64,000 bases of DNA from Psychromonas ossibalaenae ATCC BAA-1528 (GTDB lineage Bacteria > Pseudomonadota > Gammaproteobacteria > Enterobacterales > Psychromonadaceae), in NCBI RefSeq assembly GCF_000381745.1, contig NZ_KB906970.1, positions 85,735-149,734 of the forward strand, given 5' to 3'. Within the stretch, counting starts at the first letter, position 1. Each line of letters opens with the position of its first letter. Both the position numbers and the translations under genes were made by a program. The notes beneath the pieces were generated by a model. The model searched no databases. It saw nothing but the letters and a program-made list of their open reading frames with translations, and was not told the DNA's origin. This document shows, one piece after another, positions 1-9,401 of the stretch.

Positions 1-63
1 CCGGCTTCTGTTGATGTCAGAATAGACGGCATTAATGTAAGTATTACCGGTCAAGAGGACTAA
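1..63 (+). CDS. 3' end of a T6SS-locus gene, possibly tssJ (partial)
   Basis: Frame 1 is open from the first base to a TAA at 61-63, giving the last 20 residues of a protein (ending ITGQED). The stop lies 6 bases before the tssK start, so the gene is cotranscribed with tssK. In many T6SS loci the gene before tssK is the outer-membrane lipoprotein tssJ, and the short beta-rich end would fit. Too little is visible to identify it from its own sequence. Confidence 0.5.
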   Translation, partial: PASVDVRIDGINVSITGQED

Positions 64-69
64 CCCATA

Positions 70-1392
70 ATGGATAAGAAAAAAGTAGTTTGGTCTGAAG
101 GTATGTTTTTGAGCCCGCAGCATTTCCAGCAGCAGGAGCGTTATCTGGAAGGATTTGTAAAAGATTATCGTGATCTTCTGACTCCCAAGCGTTACGGTCT
201 GGCTGAACTGCAGTTTGATAAGCCACTGAGCAAGATCGGAAAAGTGGGTATCAAAAGTGCGGCAGGTTTATTTCCCGACGGTACGCCCTTTACTATTCAA
301 AGCGGATTAGCGCTTGATATTCCTTCCAGCACCAATGATAAATTAGTTTATCTTGCGCTGCCTATTTATCGTCCGGGTGTGGTTGATATCGGTAATGAGC
401 AGGATAAGCACCGGCGTTTTCACCGTCTGGAACATAATATTTTTGATAACAGCCGGGATCATAGTGAAGCGCTGCAGCTGGAGCTTGCCGATTTAAATAT
501 TGAGCTGAAATTAGAAGGCGATGATCTGCAGGACTATACGCTTATTCCGATTGCTCATGTTGCTGAACATAAATCCGATGGTGAAGTCGTACTCAATAAA
601 GCTTTTATACCTGTCAGCCTCTATTTTACGGTTTGTGATTATCTGCAGGATAATGTTAATGATCTTTATGCGCAGATGCAGTACCGGGCAAAAAGTATTT
701 CACAACGCCTGCAGGTCGAGTCTGCCAGTAAAAGTCATCAGGCATTGATTCGTGATTATCTGTGGCTGCAGGCTTTAGGGCGCTGGTTACCGACGATTAA
801 ACACTGGCTGGATCTCGGTACGCAGACACCGCAGAATATTTATTATGAATGTTTAAAAATTGTCGGGGAGATGCAGGGGCTGGAAGGTAAAATGCCTCAA
901 GAATACGATGCCTGGGACGAAGGGGGTTTGTATACACTGTTTTCGGTGCTCTTTTCGGATATCCATATTTTACTGCGTGAAGTGCAGTTAGACAATCTGA
1001 CAACCTTAGTCTGGGATACCAGTCTTTTTGAAAAACGCCGTTTATTAAGAACCATGGTGCAGGACAGAGGTTTGTTTAATGCGGGACGTTTTGTGCTGGT
1101 GGTGACCTCTTCCCTTGGCGCGGTGAAATTAAGTGAGCAGTTCCCGCTGGTGAGCAAACTGGCCGGCAACGGCGTAATCGCGGAACTGGTGCGTAATGCT
1201 CTTTCTGGTGTGCCTTTACGGGCTTTACCCGTACCGCCTTCTGAGTTAAAAGCGCGCAGTGATGCCGCTTATTTTGAAATAGATACTCAATCGTCTTTAT
1301 GGCAGGAGTTAATTCAGAAAGATGAGCCGATCGCACTGCATGTTGACAGTCGTATTGGTGAGCTTGATATTGAATTTTTTGTAATTCGTTAG
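70..1392 (+). CDS. tssK: T6SS baseplate protein TssK
   Basis: The 440-residue product has the usual TssK length and opening (VVWSEGMFLSPQHFQQQER near residues 6-24). It ends with the family's beta-rich C-terminal domain (LHVDSRIGELDIEFFVIR). In characterised systems TssK is a trimeric cytoplasmic baseplate component that links the baseplate to the TssLM membrane complex and to the tail. A GAGGA ribosome site at about 55-59 supports the ATG at 70. It is followed 11 bases later by tssL and then tssM, the standard order. Identification is firm. Confidence 0.97.
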   Translation: MDKKKVVWSEGMFLSPQHFQQQERYLEGFVKDYRDLLTPKRYGLAELQFDKPLSKIGKVGIKSAAGLFPDGTPFTIQSGLALDIPSSTNDKLVYLALPIYRPGVVDIGNEQDKHRRFHRLEHNIFDNSRDHSEALQLELADLNIELKLEGDDLQDYTLIPIAHVAEHKSDGEVVLNKAFIPVSLYFTVCDYLQDNVNDLYAQMQYRAKSISQRLQVESASKSHQALIRDYLWLQALGRWLPTIKHWLDLGTQTPQNIYYECLKIVGEMQGLEGKMPQEYDAWDEGGLYTLFSVLFSDIHILLREVQLDNLTTLVWDTSLFEKRRLLRTMVQDRGLFNAGRFVLVVTSSLGAVKLSEQFPLVSKLAGNGVIAELVRNALSGVPLRALPVPPSELKARSDAAYFEIDTQSSLWQELIQKDEPIALHVDSRIGELDIEFFVIR

Positions 1393-1403
1393 AGGTTAAG
1401 TGC

Positions 1404-2546
1404 ATGACATCACTATTTAATGAACAAAAGACAATTGTGATCAACCGGGCACAGCCTTCTGCTCAGGCGACTCCGGAGAAAGCTGCCGCATCACTGGATC
1501 TAAGCGGTATTCAAAACCTGATTGAAAATCTGCACATCTACGGTAATCCGCTGCTGAATGCAGGCAGTGAGCTGTTAGCCCTGCTGGTCAGTCTGCCCAG
1601 ACAGCTGTCTCCGCTTGATATTGATGTTTTTCGGCAGAAATTATTTGATGCTATTGCTGACTTTAAACGGCGTGGTTTGTTTCTTGATTATCACCCCAGC
1701 GTGATAGAGAAAAGCTGTTTTGTGCTTTGTGCCGCTTTTGATGAAACAATTTTATATACTGCCTGGGGGGAGAAATCCCGCTGGGAGAATCACTCCCTGC
1801 TGAGTAAGATATTTAATCAGCGTAACGGCGGGGAAGTGTTTTTTACTCTGCTGGAGCAGGCGCGCCGTCAGCCGGCCAAACTGGTTGATTTTCTAGAGCT
1901 GCAGTATGTATTGATGAAGCTGGGCTTTCTTGGTAAATACCGCCATTGCGAGCATAACAAAATATACGAACTGCAGTCTGAACTGCACACGGTCATTCGT
2001 CATTTTCGAGACGAATCCGAATTATCTGTACCTAAACCCCCTGAGATGCCGGTTGTAAAAAAACCATGGTGCTTTATCGGTGTACCGAAACTGCTGTTGA
2101 TCGGTCTACTCATTATTTTTGGCTCATATTTGTTTTCAGAGTACTGGTATAACAACCGCAGTGCATCAACACTGCTTGCTTTTACCTCTCTGGATATGGA
2201 CGGGTTTATTCACAGTACCCAGAAGGATGATGTTGTTTATATCAGCACGGCAGAAGATATCGGCCTCAGCAAGGATGATTCTGCTGTGTTGGATGTAGAT
2301 AAAACAACCGCCATACCTGTTAAGTGGGATATTTTACTGGCTGTTTTTTCAAATTCTTCAGATGCACAGCGCTTAGCGAAGGAACTAAAAGAAGCCGGAT
2401 ATCATGTGAAAATAAATGAGACAGCTGCGGGTACGGAACTGCTTCTGCCGGATAAAACCGACTTTTCTAAAGCTAAAGCACTTAAAAATGAGCTGAATAT
2501 TCGTTTTGGTCTTAATGCTTCAGTACGTAAAAACAGACAACAATAG
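1404..2546 (+). CDS. tssL: T6SS inner-membrane protein TssL (DotU) with SPOR-like C-terminal domain
   Basis: Residues about 30-200 form the cytoplasmic DotU domain, with the conserved FDE and WGEKSRWENHSLL region near 113-133. One membrane segment follows (about 228-248), placing the rest in the periplasm. This protein is 380 residues, longer than the common 220-260, and residues about 307-376 resemble a SPOR domain: WDILLAVFSNSSDAQRLAKEL, then a second half ending FGLNASV. SPOR domains bind denuded peptidoglycan, so the tail may anchor the membrane complex to the cell wall. The stop codon shares one base with the tssM start, suggesting translational coupling. Confidence 0.94.
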   Translation: MTSLFNEQKTIVINRAQPSAQATPEKAAASLDLSGIQNLIENLHIYGNPLLNAGSELLALLVSLPRQLSPLDIDVFRQKLFDAIADFKRRGLFLDYHPSVIEKSCFVLCAAFDETILYTAWGEKSRWENHSLLSKIFNQRNGGEVFFTLLEQARRQPAKLVDFLELQYVLMKLGFLGKYRHCEHNKIYELQSELHTVIRHFRDESELSVPKPPEMPVVKKPWCFIGVPKLLLIGLLIIFGSYLFSEYWYNNRSASTLLAFTSLDMDGFIHSTQKDDVVYISTAEDIGLSKDDSAVLDVDKTTAIPVKWDILLAVFSNSSDAQRLAKELKEAGYHVKINETAAGTELLLPDKTDFSKAKALKNELNIRFGLNASVRKNRQQ

Positions 2547-5500
2547 TGAATAAAATGAAAATAAATAAAAAATTACTTTTGCTTGCCGTTCTTTTTCTTA
2601 GCTGTGCTGCCGCTGCCTGGCTATGGATTCCTGTTGATCCGGAAACCGGGATTCGGTTAAAGCTGGCTGTTACGGCCGGCTGTTTTGCGGCCGCTTTGAC
2701 AACCTTGATTTTTGCTTTCTGGCATCGTGGCTCTGAGGATAAAGCGCAGCAGCATGAACAGGCTGTTCTGTTTAAGCAGGATGTAAAAATAATTAACGAT
2801 CTCTTTAAGGCTGCAGTAAAACAGCTTCGCGGAGTGAGGGCTCATAAGTTAAAAAACCTCTATGAACTGCCCTGGTATATCCTTCTAGGCGGTGAAAAGG
2901 GCGCTAAAAGCAGCTTATTACAGCAGAATAATTTTGAACCGGTACTGCATCGCAGTCACGATGAAAATGACACCAATCATTATATCCGTTTCTGGAGCAA
3001 TGATAATGCGGTGGTTATCGAGATAGGGCATAGATTATTTGATAATGAAGGTATTGATGATGGATTATGGCGGGCACTGAGCAGACTGTTATTAAAATAC
3101 CGCCCTCGTCAGGCTGTTAATGCTGTTATCTCAGTTATCGGCTGTGATCAGTTTTTACAGTGCGACAAAAAACAGCGGCAGATTATCAGCTCTAATCTTC
3201 AGGAAGCGATACTTGCTTTAGGAGAACATACGGGTCTGTCTATTCCTGTTTATAGCGTATTCACTAAATCTGATGCGATTGCCGATTTTGTTAATTTCTT
3301 CGCAGGTTATTCCGGTCGTGATCTGGAAAATCCTTTTGGTTTAACATTTCCCCTTGATGAAAATCATCATTTTAACTCTGCACAGATGGAACAGTCCGCC
3401 CTGGAATTACTGAAAAACTTATCTCAGCAGCAGTTTCAGCTGCTGCATGAAACCGGCAAAAAGGAAGCAGGTTCGGTTATCGCTTTGCCTTATCAGCTGC
3501 GTTTTTTCTTTGAACGGGCCAGTGAGTTTTTAACTAATCTCGGACGTGAAAACAGGGTTCGTCAGGCTGTCTGGCTGCGCGGTATGTATCTGCTTACTAC
3601 CGGTAAAAAAGGTGAGAATTATGATCTGCTCAGCCATGTAGTTGCGGAAAATGCTTCCTTTAATGTCGGTGCGCAGCAGCCTCAGGCCGACGGGCGTCAG
3701 AGTCTGTTTTCCAGCCGCCTTTTCAGTCATGTTATTCTTCCTGAGGCCGGCATCATAGGGGTAAACCGCGGACGTCACTACCGTTACCTTATGGCGCGAA
3801 CAGGGTATGTATTAGCACTCGGCTGCTTAATTACATTATTCGGTCTGCAGCTTAGAGATAACTGGAATCTTGATGAAGCGTTTAGAACTAAAGCGGCAAC
3901 TGAGCTGAGCTTGTACCGTAATGATATCAACCGTCTGCGTGAAGGACGCGCTGATTTAGGTGCGCTTATTCCGGTGTTGAATGAATTACGTACTGTTGAT
4001 CAGCAGGGCTATAAACCTTTACCCTGGTATCATAAAGTCAGTATTAAGCAGTCTGATACCGCGCAGCAGATCCGTTATGTTTATCAGCAGCAGCTGCAGC
4101 TGTTTTTATTACCGCAGATTGAAGATCTGTTAAGCAGCGAATTGTATGTCTATGTTAATTTAGGCAACCCAAGCAAAGTTTTCGAACTGCTGCGTTATTA
4201 TCAAATGCTCTTTGAACCACAGCGCTTAGATCAGGATGAAATGGTCAGCTATCTGGTGGATACTTTAAACGATCAGGGGGAGTTATCTGCAGGCAGTCTC
4301 AATCAGTTAAGTTTTCTGATGGCGGATCTGTTTAACAGTGATTATGCTAACGTATTAAAAGAAAATAATGATTTAATTGCGGTGGCTGTGCAGCATCTTG
4401 AAGGTCTTTCGCCTGAGCGTTTAATTTACGCGCGTATCAAAGTAATGCCGGAGTACCGTAACCGGGTTGATGTTCGCCGTCAGCTTGGTGAAAAATTCTC
4501 TTCTATGTTCTCCTTTAAATCAGGTTTTCATGGTTATTTATTACCGGAGCTGTATACCCGGCAGGGACATGTAGATATCGATTTGTCGGTTAAATCCGCT
4601 CTGCTGAGAAAGCAGCTTAATGAGTTCAAGTCGATTCAGGGGGATATGTCCGGCGCATCGACAGCAGAGTTAGCTGAATTGAGCAAAAAAATTCAGCGTC
4701 TTTATTACGCAGATTATGTCTACCAGTGGAAAGAGCTACTTAAAAATATTGAAATAAAGCATTTTTCCAGCCTGGCAGATCTTGCTTATGCTGTCAAAGC
4801 CGCTCGAGATCCGGCTGCCAGTCCAATTATTGATGTGCTTGATGCTGTGGTTATGAATACGACTCTGGCCGCTGAAAATAGTACAGATAACAGCACAAGT
4901 GCAAAAGTGACTGAACAGCTTGGTTTAAATAAAACTGCAGAAGCGTTGAAAAAAGCAGATCGTCTCAATGTTATTGCCGGTGATAAATTAATTCGCCTGC
5001 AGCCTTCATATGTGGTGAATGAAGCATTCAGCAGTTACGCTTCATTCCTGGCGATTCAGGATAAAAGTGCGCCGATTGATGAGTTGATTGCTGAACTTGA
5101 TAATCTAAACGGTTATTTCGACAGCGCACTGACCAGCAGCGACCCGGGCAAGGCCTGGTATGCTTACGCAAAAGCGCATGCAGCCGGCAGTCAGGATGCC
5201 CTGGTGACATTCCGACGCTTATCCAGCCGTACACCGGGCCAGGTGACCGCGTGGGTAAAAGCACTGGATCAGCAGGCCTGGCAGAGAGTCATAGAGAGTG
5301 GTGTCGGTTATCTTAATCAACAATGGGAACAGCAGGTTTACACATTTTATCGTCAGGCTATTGAAGGACGTTTTCCTTTTGCACTGCAGGGGCGAGGAGA
5401 AGTGGCGCTTGATGATTTTGCCAGCATGTTTAAACCGCAGGGATTAATTGATAAGTTTATCAAACAGGAACTGCAGCCGTTTGTTTACTGGGATAACGGC

Positions 5501-6007
5501 GTACTTAAACTCAATGAGATTGAAGGCCAGAAACTGCCTGTCAATATTGAAACACTGGCTAAGATAAAGCAGGCCAAAGGGATCCGGGAACTGTTTTTTG
5601 GACCGGCCGGACAGGAGTTAGCCCTGCAGCTGCGTGTCAAAGCAAGTTCAATGAGTACCACCAGTACCCAGTTTGATATTCGAGAAGCTGAACGTTTGTT
5701 TTCTTATCGTCATGGGCCGAGATTGTGGCAGGACATCACCTGGCCGTCGACAGGGGAAGACGGCTATCTGTCAGCCAGCTTCTATAAAGGTGAAAACCGC
5801 ATTGCCAGTAAATCATATTCTGGTCAATGGGCACTGTTTAGAATTATGTTTGACGGAAAATCAAGTGCAACAGGGGACCGCAGAGTACGTAATCTTGTTT
5901 ATAAACTTGAAGATCAGGATGTGATTTTACAGTATGCACTTAAAGACAGTAATTCAGCTTTAGAGAAAGGTTTATTAAGCAGTTTTTACCTGCCTGAGGT
6001 GTTGTAG
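2546..6007 (+). CDS. tssM: T6SS inner-membrane protein TssM (IcmF)
   Basis: This 1153-residue protein has the TssM layout: two N-terminal membrane segments (about 9-29 and 38-59), a cytoplasmic NTPase-like domain, a third segment near 417-438, and a large periplasmic part ending in the TssM C-terminal domain. TssM joins TssL and TssJ to span the envelope. The Walker A region reads GGEKGAKSS at 115-123, so the usual second glycine of GxxxxGKS is alanine (A120) and nucleotide binding may be weak or absent. The GTG at 2546 overlaps the tssL stop; an in-frame ATG at 2555 is the alternative start. Confidence 0.97.
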   Translation: MNKMKINKKLLLLAVLFLSCAAAAWLWIPVDPETGIRLKLAVTAGCFAAALTTLIFAFWHRGSEDKAQQHEQAVLFKQDVKIINDLFKAAVKQLRGVRAHKLKNLYELPWYILLGGEKGAKSSLLQQNNFEPVLHRSHDENDTNHYIRFWSNDNAVVIEIGHRLFDNEGIDDGLWRALSRLLLKYRPRQAVNAVISVIGCDQFLQCDKKQRQIISSNLQEAILALGEHTGLSIPVYSVFTKSDAIADFVNFFAGYSGRDLENPFGLTFPLDENHHFNSAQMEQSALELLKNLSQQQFQLLHETGKKEAGSVIALPYQLRFFFERASEFLTNLGRENRVRQAVWLRGMYLLTTGKKGENYDLLSHVVAENASFNVGAQQPQADGRQSLFSSRLFSHVILPEAGIIGVNRGRHYRYLMARTGYVLALGCLITLFGLQLRDNWNLDEAFRTKAATELSLYRNDINRLREGRADLGALIPVLNELRTVDQQGYKPLPWYHKVSIKQSDTAQQIRYVYQQQLQLFLLPQIEDLLSSELYVYVNLGNPSKVFELLRYYQMLFEPQRLDQDEMVSYLVDTLNDQGELSAGSLNQLSFLMADLFNSDYANVLKENNDLIAVAVQHLEGLSPERLIYARIKVMPEYRNRVDVRRQLGEKFSSMFSFKSGFHGYLLPELYTRQGHVDIDLSVKSALLRKQLNEFKSIQGDMSGASTAELAELSKKIQRLYYADYVYQWKELLKNIEIKHFSSLADLAYAVKAARDPAASPIIDVLDAVVMNTTLAAENSTDNSTSAKVTEQLGLNKTAEALKKADRLNVIAGDKLIRLQPSYVVNEAFSSYASFLAIQDKSAPIDELIAELDNLNGYFDSALTSSDPGKAWYAYAKAHAAGSQDALVTFRRLSSRTPGQVTAWVKALDQQAWQRVIESGVGYLNQQWEQQVYTFYRQAIEGRFPFALQGRGEVALDDFASMFKPQGLIDKFIKQELQPFVYWDNGVLKLNEIEGQKLPVNIETLAKIKQAKGIRELFFGPAGQELALQLRVKASSMSTTSTQFDIREAERLFSYRHGPRLWQDITWPSTGEDGYLSASFYKGENRIASKSYSGQWALFRIMFDGKSSATGDRRVRNLVYKLEDQDVILQYALKDSNSALEKGLLSSFYLPEVL

Positions 6008-6067
6008 AAAGAGACCGTTGTCGGAAGCTTTTCGCTGTGCTTCACATAAGTCCTCTGTAGAACGATA

Positions 6068-6100
6068 AACGCCCCTGCTCAAATGCTGAGCAGGGGCGTT
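6068..6100. terminator. Bidirectional terminator between tssM and the M66 protease gene
   Basis: A perfect 14-bp stem (AACGCCCCTGCTCA and its complement) closes a 5-base loop between two convergent genes. GC-rich stem and AT-rich flanks fit rho-independent termination on both strands. Confidence 0.85.
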
Positions 6101-6128
6101 ATATTAATAGCTAACTTCTTTTTACATA

Positions 6129-9020
6129 TTACTGTATAGACCAGCCTCCCTTCGTATACAGCCAGGTTGTTTTGCTGTCTTTTGGAGTTACAAAGCTACT
6201 TGAAGCATTATAATTAACAGTAGTCGGCTGATCAGCGATGCTGTCCAGGGTAAATAACTGTCCCTCTCGTACTTCATGCATCGGCAAATCAACGATTAAT
6301 ATATTTGAACCATTTCGGCTTCGTACTGTGACATGCTGATATTCATTCATTTCCAGCAGTAGTGCATTACTGTCGTTCTCTAATGGTTTGATATTAGAGG
6401 CGGTGTTCAGCAGTATGCTTGTATCACTCCATGGCTTGCCGTTAGTGCTGTAAAACTTCTTATCCTTATCAGTGTTCTTAGGTGGTTGAATATCTAGTTT
6501 GCCTTGAGATTTTCCATTACAGATAACTTCTGCATGATCAGGCTGGTCTGCCTGTGCGATATTGACATGTAGTTTATTCATGTAACCTTCACTTAGGCGA
6601 TTATTTTCAAGCTCATAGATATGGCTTTGACTGTTGTTTTCAAATTTGACTTCAAGATAACACTGATCGCTATATTCGCTGTTATCCATGGCATCCGGTT
6701 TATAGACAAAACCATACGCTCCGTGTAGTCCCGGATAAATATAACCTTCAATATCACCCTGTGGATCATAAAAACCGACTAAGGTGGTTACCGGCACAGC
6801 AAACTGCTCCGGGATAAGAGTTTCCGCAGCGTCTAGTATCTGCTGTTCACTTTGTTCAACCCATAAACTGTCTAATGCTTTGTAATAGTAGGTATTACCA
6901 GTGGTGACAACTTGTTCTTCAGCATCATTATAGTATATTTTCGAGTTATAACCTGCTGTACTGCTGACCATGATCACTTTGCCTTCATCACTAGGTTCAG
7001 CCGTCGGAAAATAAATATCCCGGACGTGTGCGCCGTCTCTTGTCTTAATATCAATCCTGTCATTAATATCCAACTGCGAGCGTAGATGTTCGGCATCAGT
7101 GTCATCCCTGATTTTTTCAAACTCCTGCGAGTTATTAATAGTATAAGTATTATTTGTTTTCAGGTGCTTATACTCAATCATCTGCGATGATTCGGCATCC
7201 CATTTTTCAAATCCGGTAGGTGAACCAGCTGCAAAATTAATTTTACCTTCGAGGTGTTTTTGAGTCATCTCTAAATTATAGGGCGTTTGCAGGGTATAAT
7301 TCGATAAAGGTGAACTTGCTGCGCCACCGGACATAGTATCTTTATTTAACTGGTATCCCTGCCATGGCGGAATTGTTTCATCATCACAGCAGCTTGCATC
7401 GCCGTGTCTATCCCAAAAGAAATTTACAATAAAACGCTGTTTGCTAGCATCCCAGCCCCAGCCGGAATTTATTTCTCCTGCTGGGCGGTGAATTGAACCG
7501 TCAGTTCCTCCTGGAAAATGCCCAATTCCGAAATTGTGAGCCACTTCATGGCTCCATTCATTACCCAGAGAATTATCGATAGTGACCATGCCGTTGCCGC
7601 CGCTGCCGCCGTGTATTTGTACACCGTTAGAATAGTTACCGCGGGAGCTGTGCGCTGCTATTTGACTCGCCAGATAGGTATGTCCGCTTTCCTTGTTACC
7701 GATAGAACTATTTGAGCCGTAGTTAGCCATATCAATGCCGTGCGAGATAAGTATTTTGCCGATAGCGCCGCGCATATCACCTTTATGCCAGCCTCCCTCA
7801 CTTGGGTCATAGTCAGTAAACACATCGCCATTAGGCATGACGATATGCTTCAGATGAATAGGCTCATACTGGTTGACAGTTAATTTACTGGCGGGAATTT
7901 TTTGATAATAATCTAGATGATTTTCAATTTCATCTGCAAATTTAAAGTTGTTACGAGGCTCGACCAGCATGCCGATATCTATAGTGTGAATAAGTATTTC
8001 AGTGGGAGCGCCGATTACAATATTATTTAGCTCTCCTTTATCTTTGCCATAGGTAAATTTTAGTTCCAGACCCGGTTCAATCCAGGATGAAGGTAAAGTT
8101 GCGCTCCACATATCATGAGCATAGACAATCGATAGATCTTCTCCGTCGTGAGCAGGAAGCCCCTCTGGCGGTGTTAAATTAATGCCTCCTAAAAAGCTGC
8201 CGTCTTTATCAAAGCCTTTTACTTTTATTATTTCGCTGCCTGCCTGTGTCTGCAGCGGCTGTACCATTAATAAAGTATCTCTGTTAGCGGTTAGGTGAGG
8301 TCTTGGTTCATCTGCAGAGCTGTTTTGAAACAGGGTGATATTTTGTGCGTAGGATATTTGTGCTTTAAAATCGCCTGTTAAATCATTTTTTAATGGAACA
8401 TCAAAAAAGGCGATGGTTTCATCACCCGGTTCAACAATAGGGTCTGTGATCTCTGACACATCTTCATCGCGCGGATTAGAAGGACCCTCTATGGGATCGA
8501 CTGGATTAACAGGAGCAATAGGATCAACAGGCTCGAATACTGCATTGGGATCCATATAGGAAATTTCCAAATGGTCGATATTCGGGACCAGTTCCCCGTC
8601 GGAGCCGATAGTAAAACTGTTCTTACCAGACTGCAGTTTTACTACGTGTTCAGTTGTATAGCTCCAGTTTTCTTCATCTTGTGTTGAGACTAAATCAACA
8701 TGCTTTCCAGCGATAAACTGTCCTTGATAGTTTCGATGTAAATACACTGTACGTTCCTCTGGAGAGGAATAGCGCATTCTTAATTTGTATTCTCCATCGA
8801 CAGGCGCGTTAAACTCAAAAGTAATGTGACCCTGCTCTATCCATTCACCTGTCCGGTAACCTGAGCCGCTGTATCCTGGAATACTGTTGTCAACCGGTGT
8901 TCCGAATGCAATAGCGTCTTCTGCCTGCAGTATTTCGGTAATATCTTTCTCTGAGGCGTTAGCAGTGTTAAAGGACAGCCCCGCTATAATAAGGGCTGTG
9001 GTGATTTTGTTGATTTTCAT
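6129..9020 (-). CDS. Secreted M66 (StcE/TagA-like) zinc metalloprotease with N-terminal carbohydrate-binding module
   Basis: A Sec signal peptide (about residues 1-22, ending TANA) precedes a beta-rich module at about 28-155 that resembles CBM6/CBM35 carbohydrate-binding domains (AEDAIAFG at its start, NSFTIGSDGELVPNIDHLEI at its end). A proline/aspartate-rich linker follows (about 160-190). The catalytic part carries HEVAHNFGIGH, with H490, H494 and H500 as zinc ligands and E491 as catalytic base, followed by FPGG, typical of M66 peptidases. StcE and Vibrio TagA cut mucin-type glycoproteins and are secreted by type II secretion; this protein probably acts outside the cell on glycosylated substrates. 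It converges on tssM and has its own promoter region. Confidence 0.9.
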   Translation of the reverse strand: MKINKITTALIIAGLSFNTANASEKDITEILQAEDAIAFGTPVDNSIPGYSGSGYRTGEWIEQGHITFEFNAPVDGEYKLRMRYSSPEERTVYLHRNYQGQFIAGKHVDLVSTQDEENWSYTTEHVVKLQSGKNSFTIGSDGELVPNIDHLEISYMDPNAVFEPVDPIAPVNPVDPIEGPSNPRDEDVSEITDPIVEPGDETIAFFDVPLKNDLTGDFKAQISYAQNITLFQNSSADEPRPHLTANRDTLLMVQPLQTQAGSEIIKVKGFDKDGSFLGGINLTPPEGLPAHDGEDLSIVYAHDMWSATLPSSWIEPGLELKFTYGKDKGELNNIVIGAPTEILIHTIDIGMLVEPRNNFKFADEIENHLDYYQKIPASKLTVNQYEPIHLKHIVMPNGDVFTDYDPSEGGWHKGDMRGAIGKILISHGIDMANYGSNSSIGNKESGHTYLASQIAAHSSRGNYSNGVQIHGGSGGNGMVTIDNSLGNEWSHEVAHNFGIGHFPGGTDGSIHRPAGEINSGWGWDASKQRFIVNFFWDRHGDASCCDDETIPPWQGYQLNKDTMSGGAASSPLSNYTLQTPYNLEMTQKHLEGKINFAAGSPTGFEKWDAESSQMIEYKHLKTNNTYTINNSQEFEKIRDDTDAEHLRSQLDINDRIDIKTRDGAHVRDIYFPTAEPSDEGKVIMVSSTAGYNSKIYYNDAEEQVVTTGNTYYYKALDSLWVEQSEQQILDAAETLIPEQFAVPVTTLVGFYDPQGDIEGYIYPGLHGAYGFVYKPDAMDNSEYSDQCYLEVKFENNSQSHIYELENNRLSEGYMNKLHVNIAQADQPDHAEVICNGKSQGKLDIQPPKNTDKDKKFYSTNGKPWSDTSILLNTASNIKPLENDSNALLLEMNEYQHVTVRSRNGSNILIVDLPMHEVREGQLFTLDSIADQPTTVNYNASSSFVTPKDSKTTWLYTKGGWSIQ

Positions 9021-9061
9021 GATGTTGTTAACTCCATAAATAAGCTGTTTATTTCTGCTAT

Positions 9062-9109
9062 GTGTATTTCCGGTACTGCACCATAGTGTATTTCCGGCAC
9101 TGCACCATA
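9062..9109. repeat. Tandem 24-bp repeat, two copies, upstream of the M66 gene
   Basis: Two adjacent 24-base units (9062-9085, 9086-9109), each starting GTGTATTTCCGG and ending CTGCACCATA, differ at a single T/C position. They lie about 40 bases upstream of the protease start codon, inside its 381-base upstream region (9021-9401), which carries no gene. Confidence 0.9.
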
Positions 9110-9180
9110 AATGAAATTAATCAAGTGAAGGCGGCAGTAGCGGCGAATGTTATTGTTAATAACGCTTACCCAGGTAGTGA

Positions 9181-9220
9181 AAAGGTGTGAAAAGGTGTGA
9201 AAAGGTGTGAAAAGGTGTGA
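9181..9220. repeat. Tandem 10-bp repeat, four copies
   Basis: AAAGGTGTGA is repeated four times without change, with a degenerate fifth unit (CAGGTAGTGA) just before it. The array lies about 160 bases upstream of the M66 start. A regulatory role is possible; nothing in the sequence proves it. Confidence 0.9.
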
Positions 9221-9401
9221 ATTTAGTGAGCACAGGCAAAATTGTTTTGTAAAGAGCAGTAAGGTGCGCTACGTTGACAGGTTCCAGTGTAGGGGGGCAC
9301 CGCGGTTCGGCAAAAGAGGGGGATAAATTTCAGTGTTATTTACTGTATTAATGACAGCTTATAGGATTTTGCTGTGGCCCATTACGCAGTGAAAACATGT
9401 T

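Noticed and set aside
521..748. Open frame inside tssK
   Set aside because: Shadow of tssK in another frame, without a ribosome site or recognisable protein.
9181..9220. Array of AAAGGTGTGA as a CRISPR
   Set aside because: Units are contiguous 10-mers with no spacers and no cas genes are nearby.
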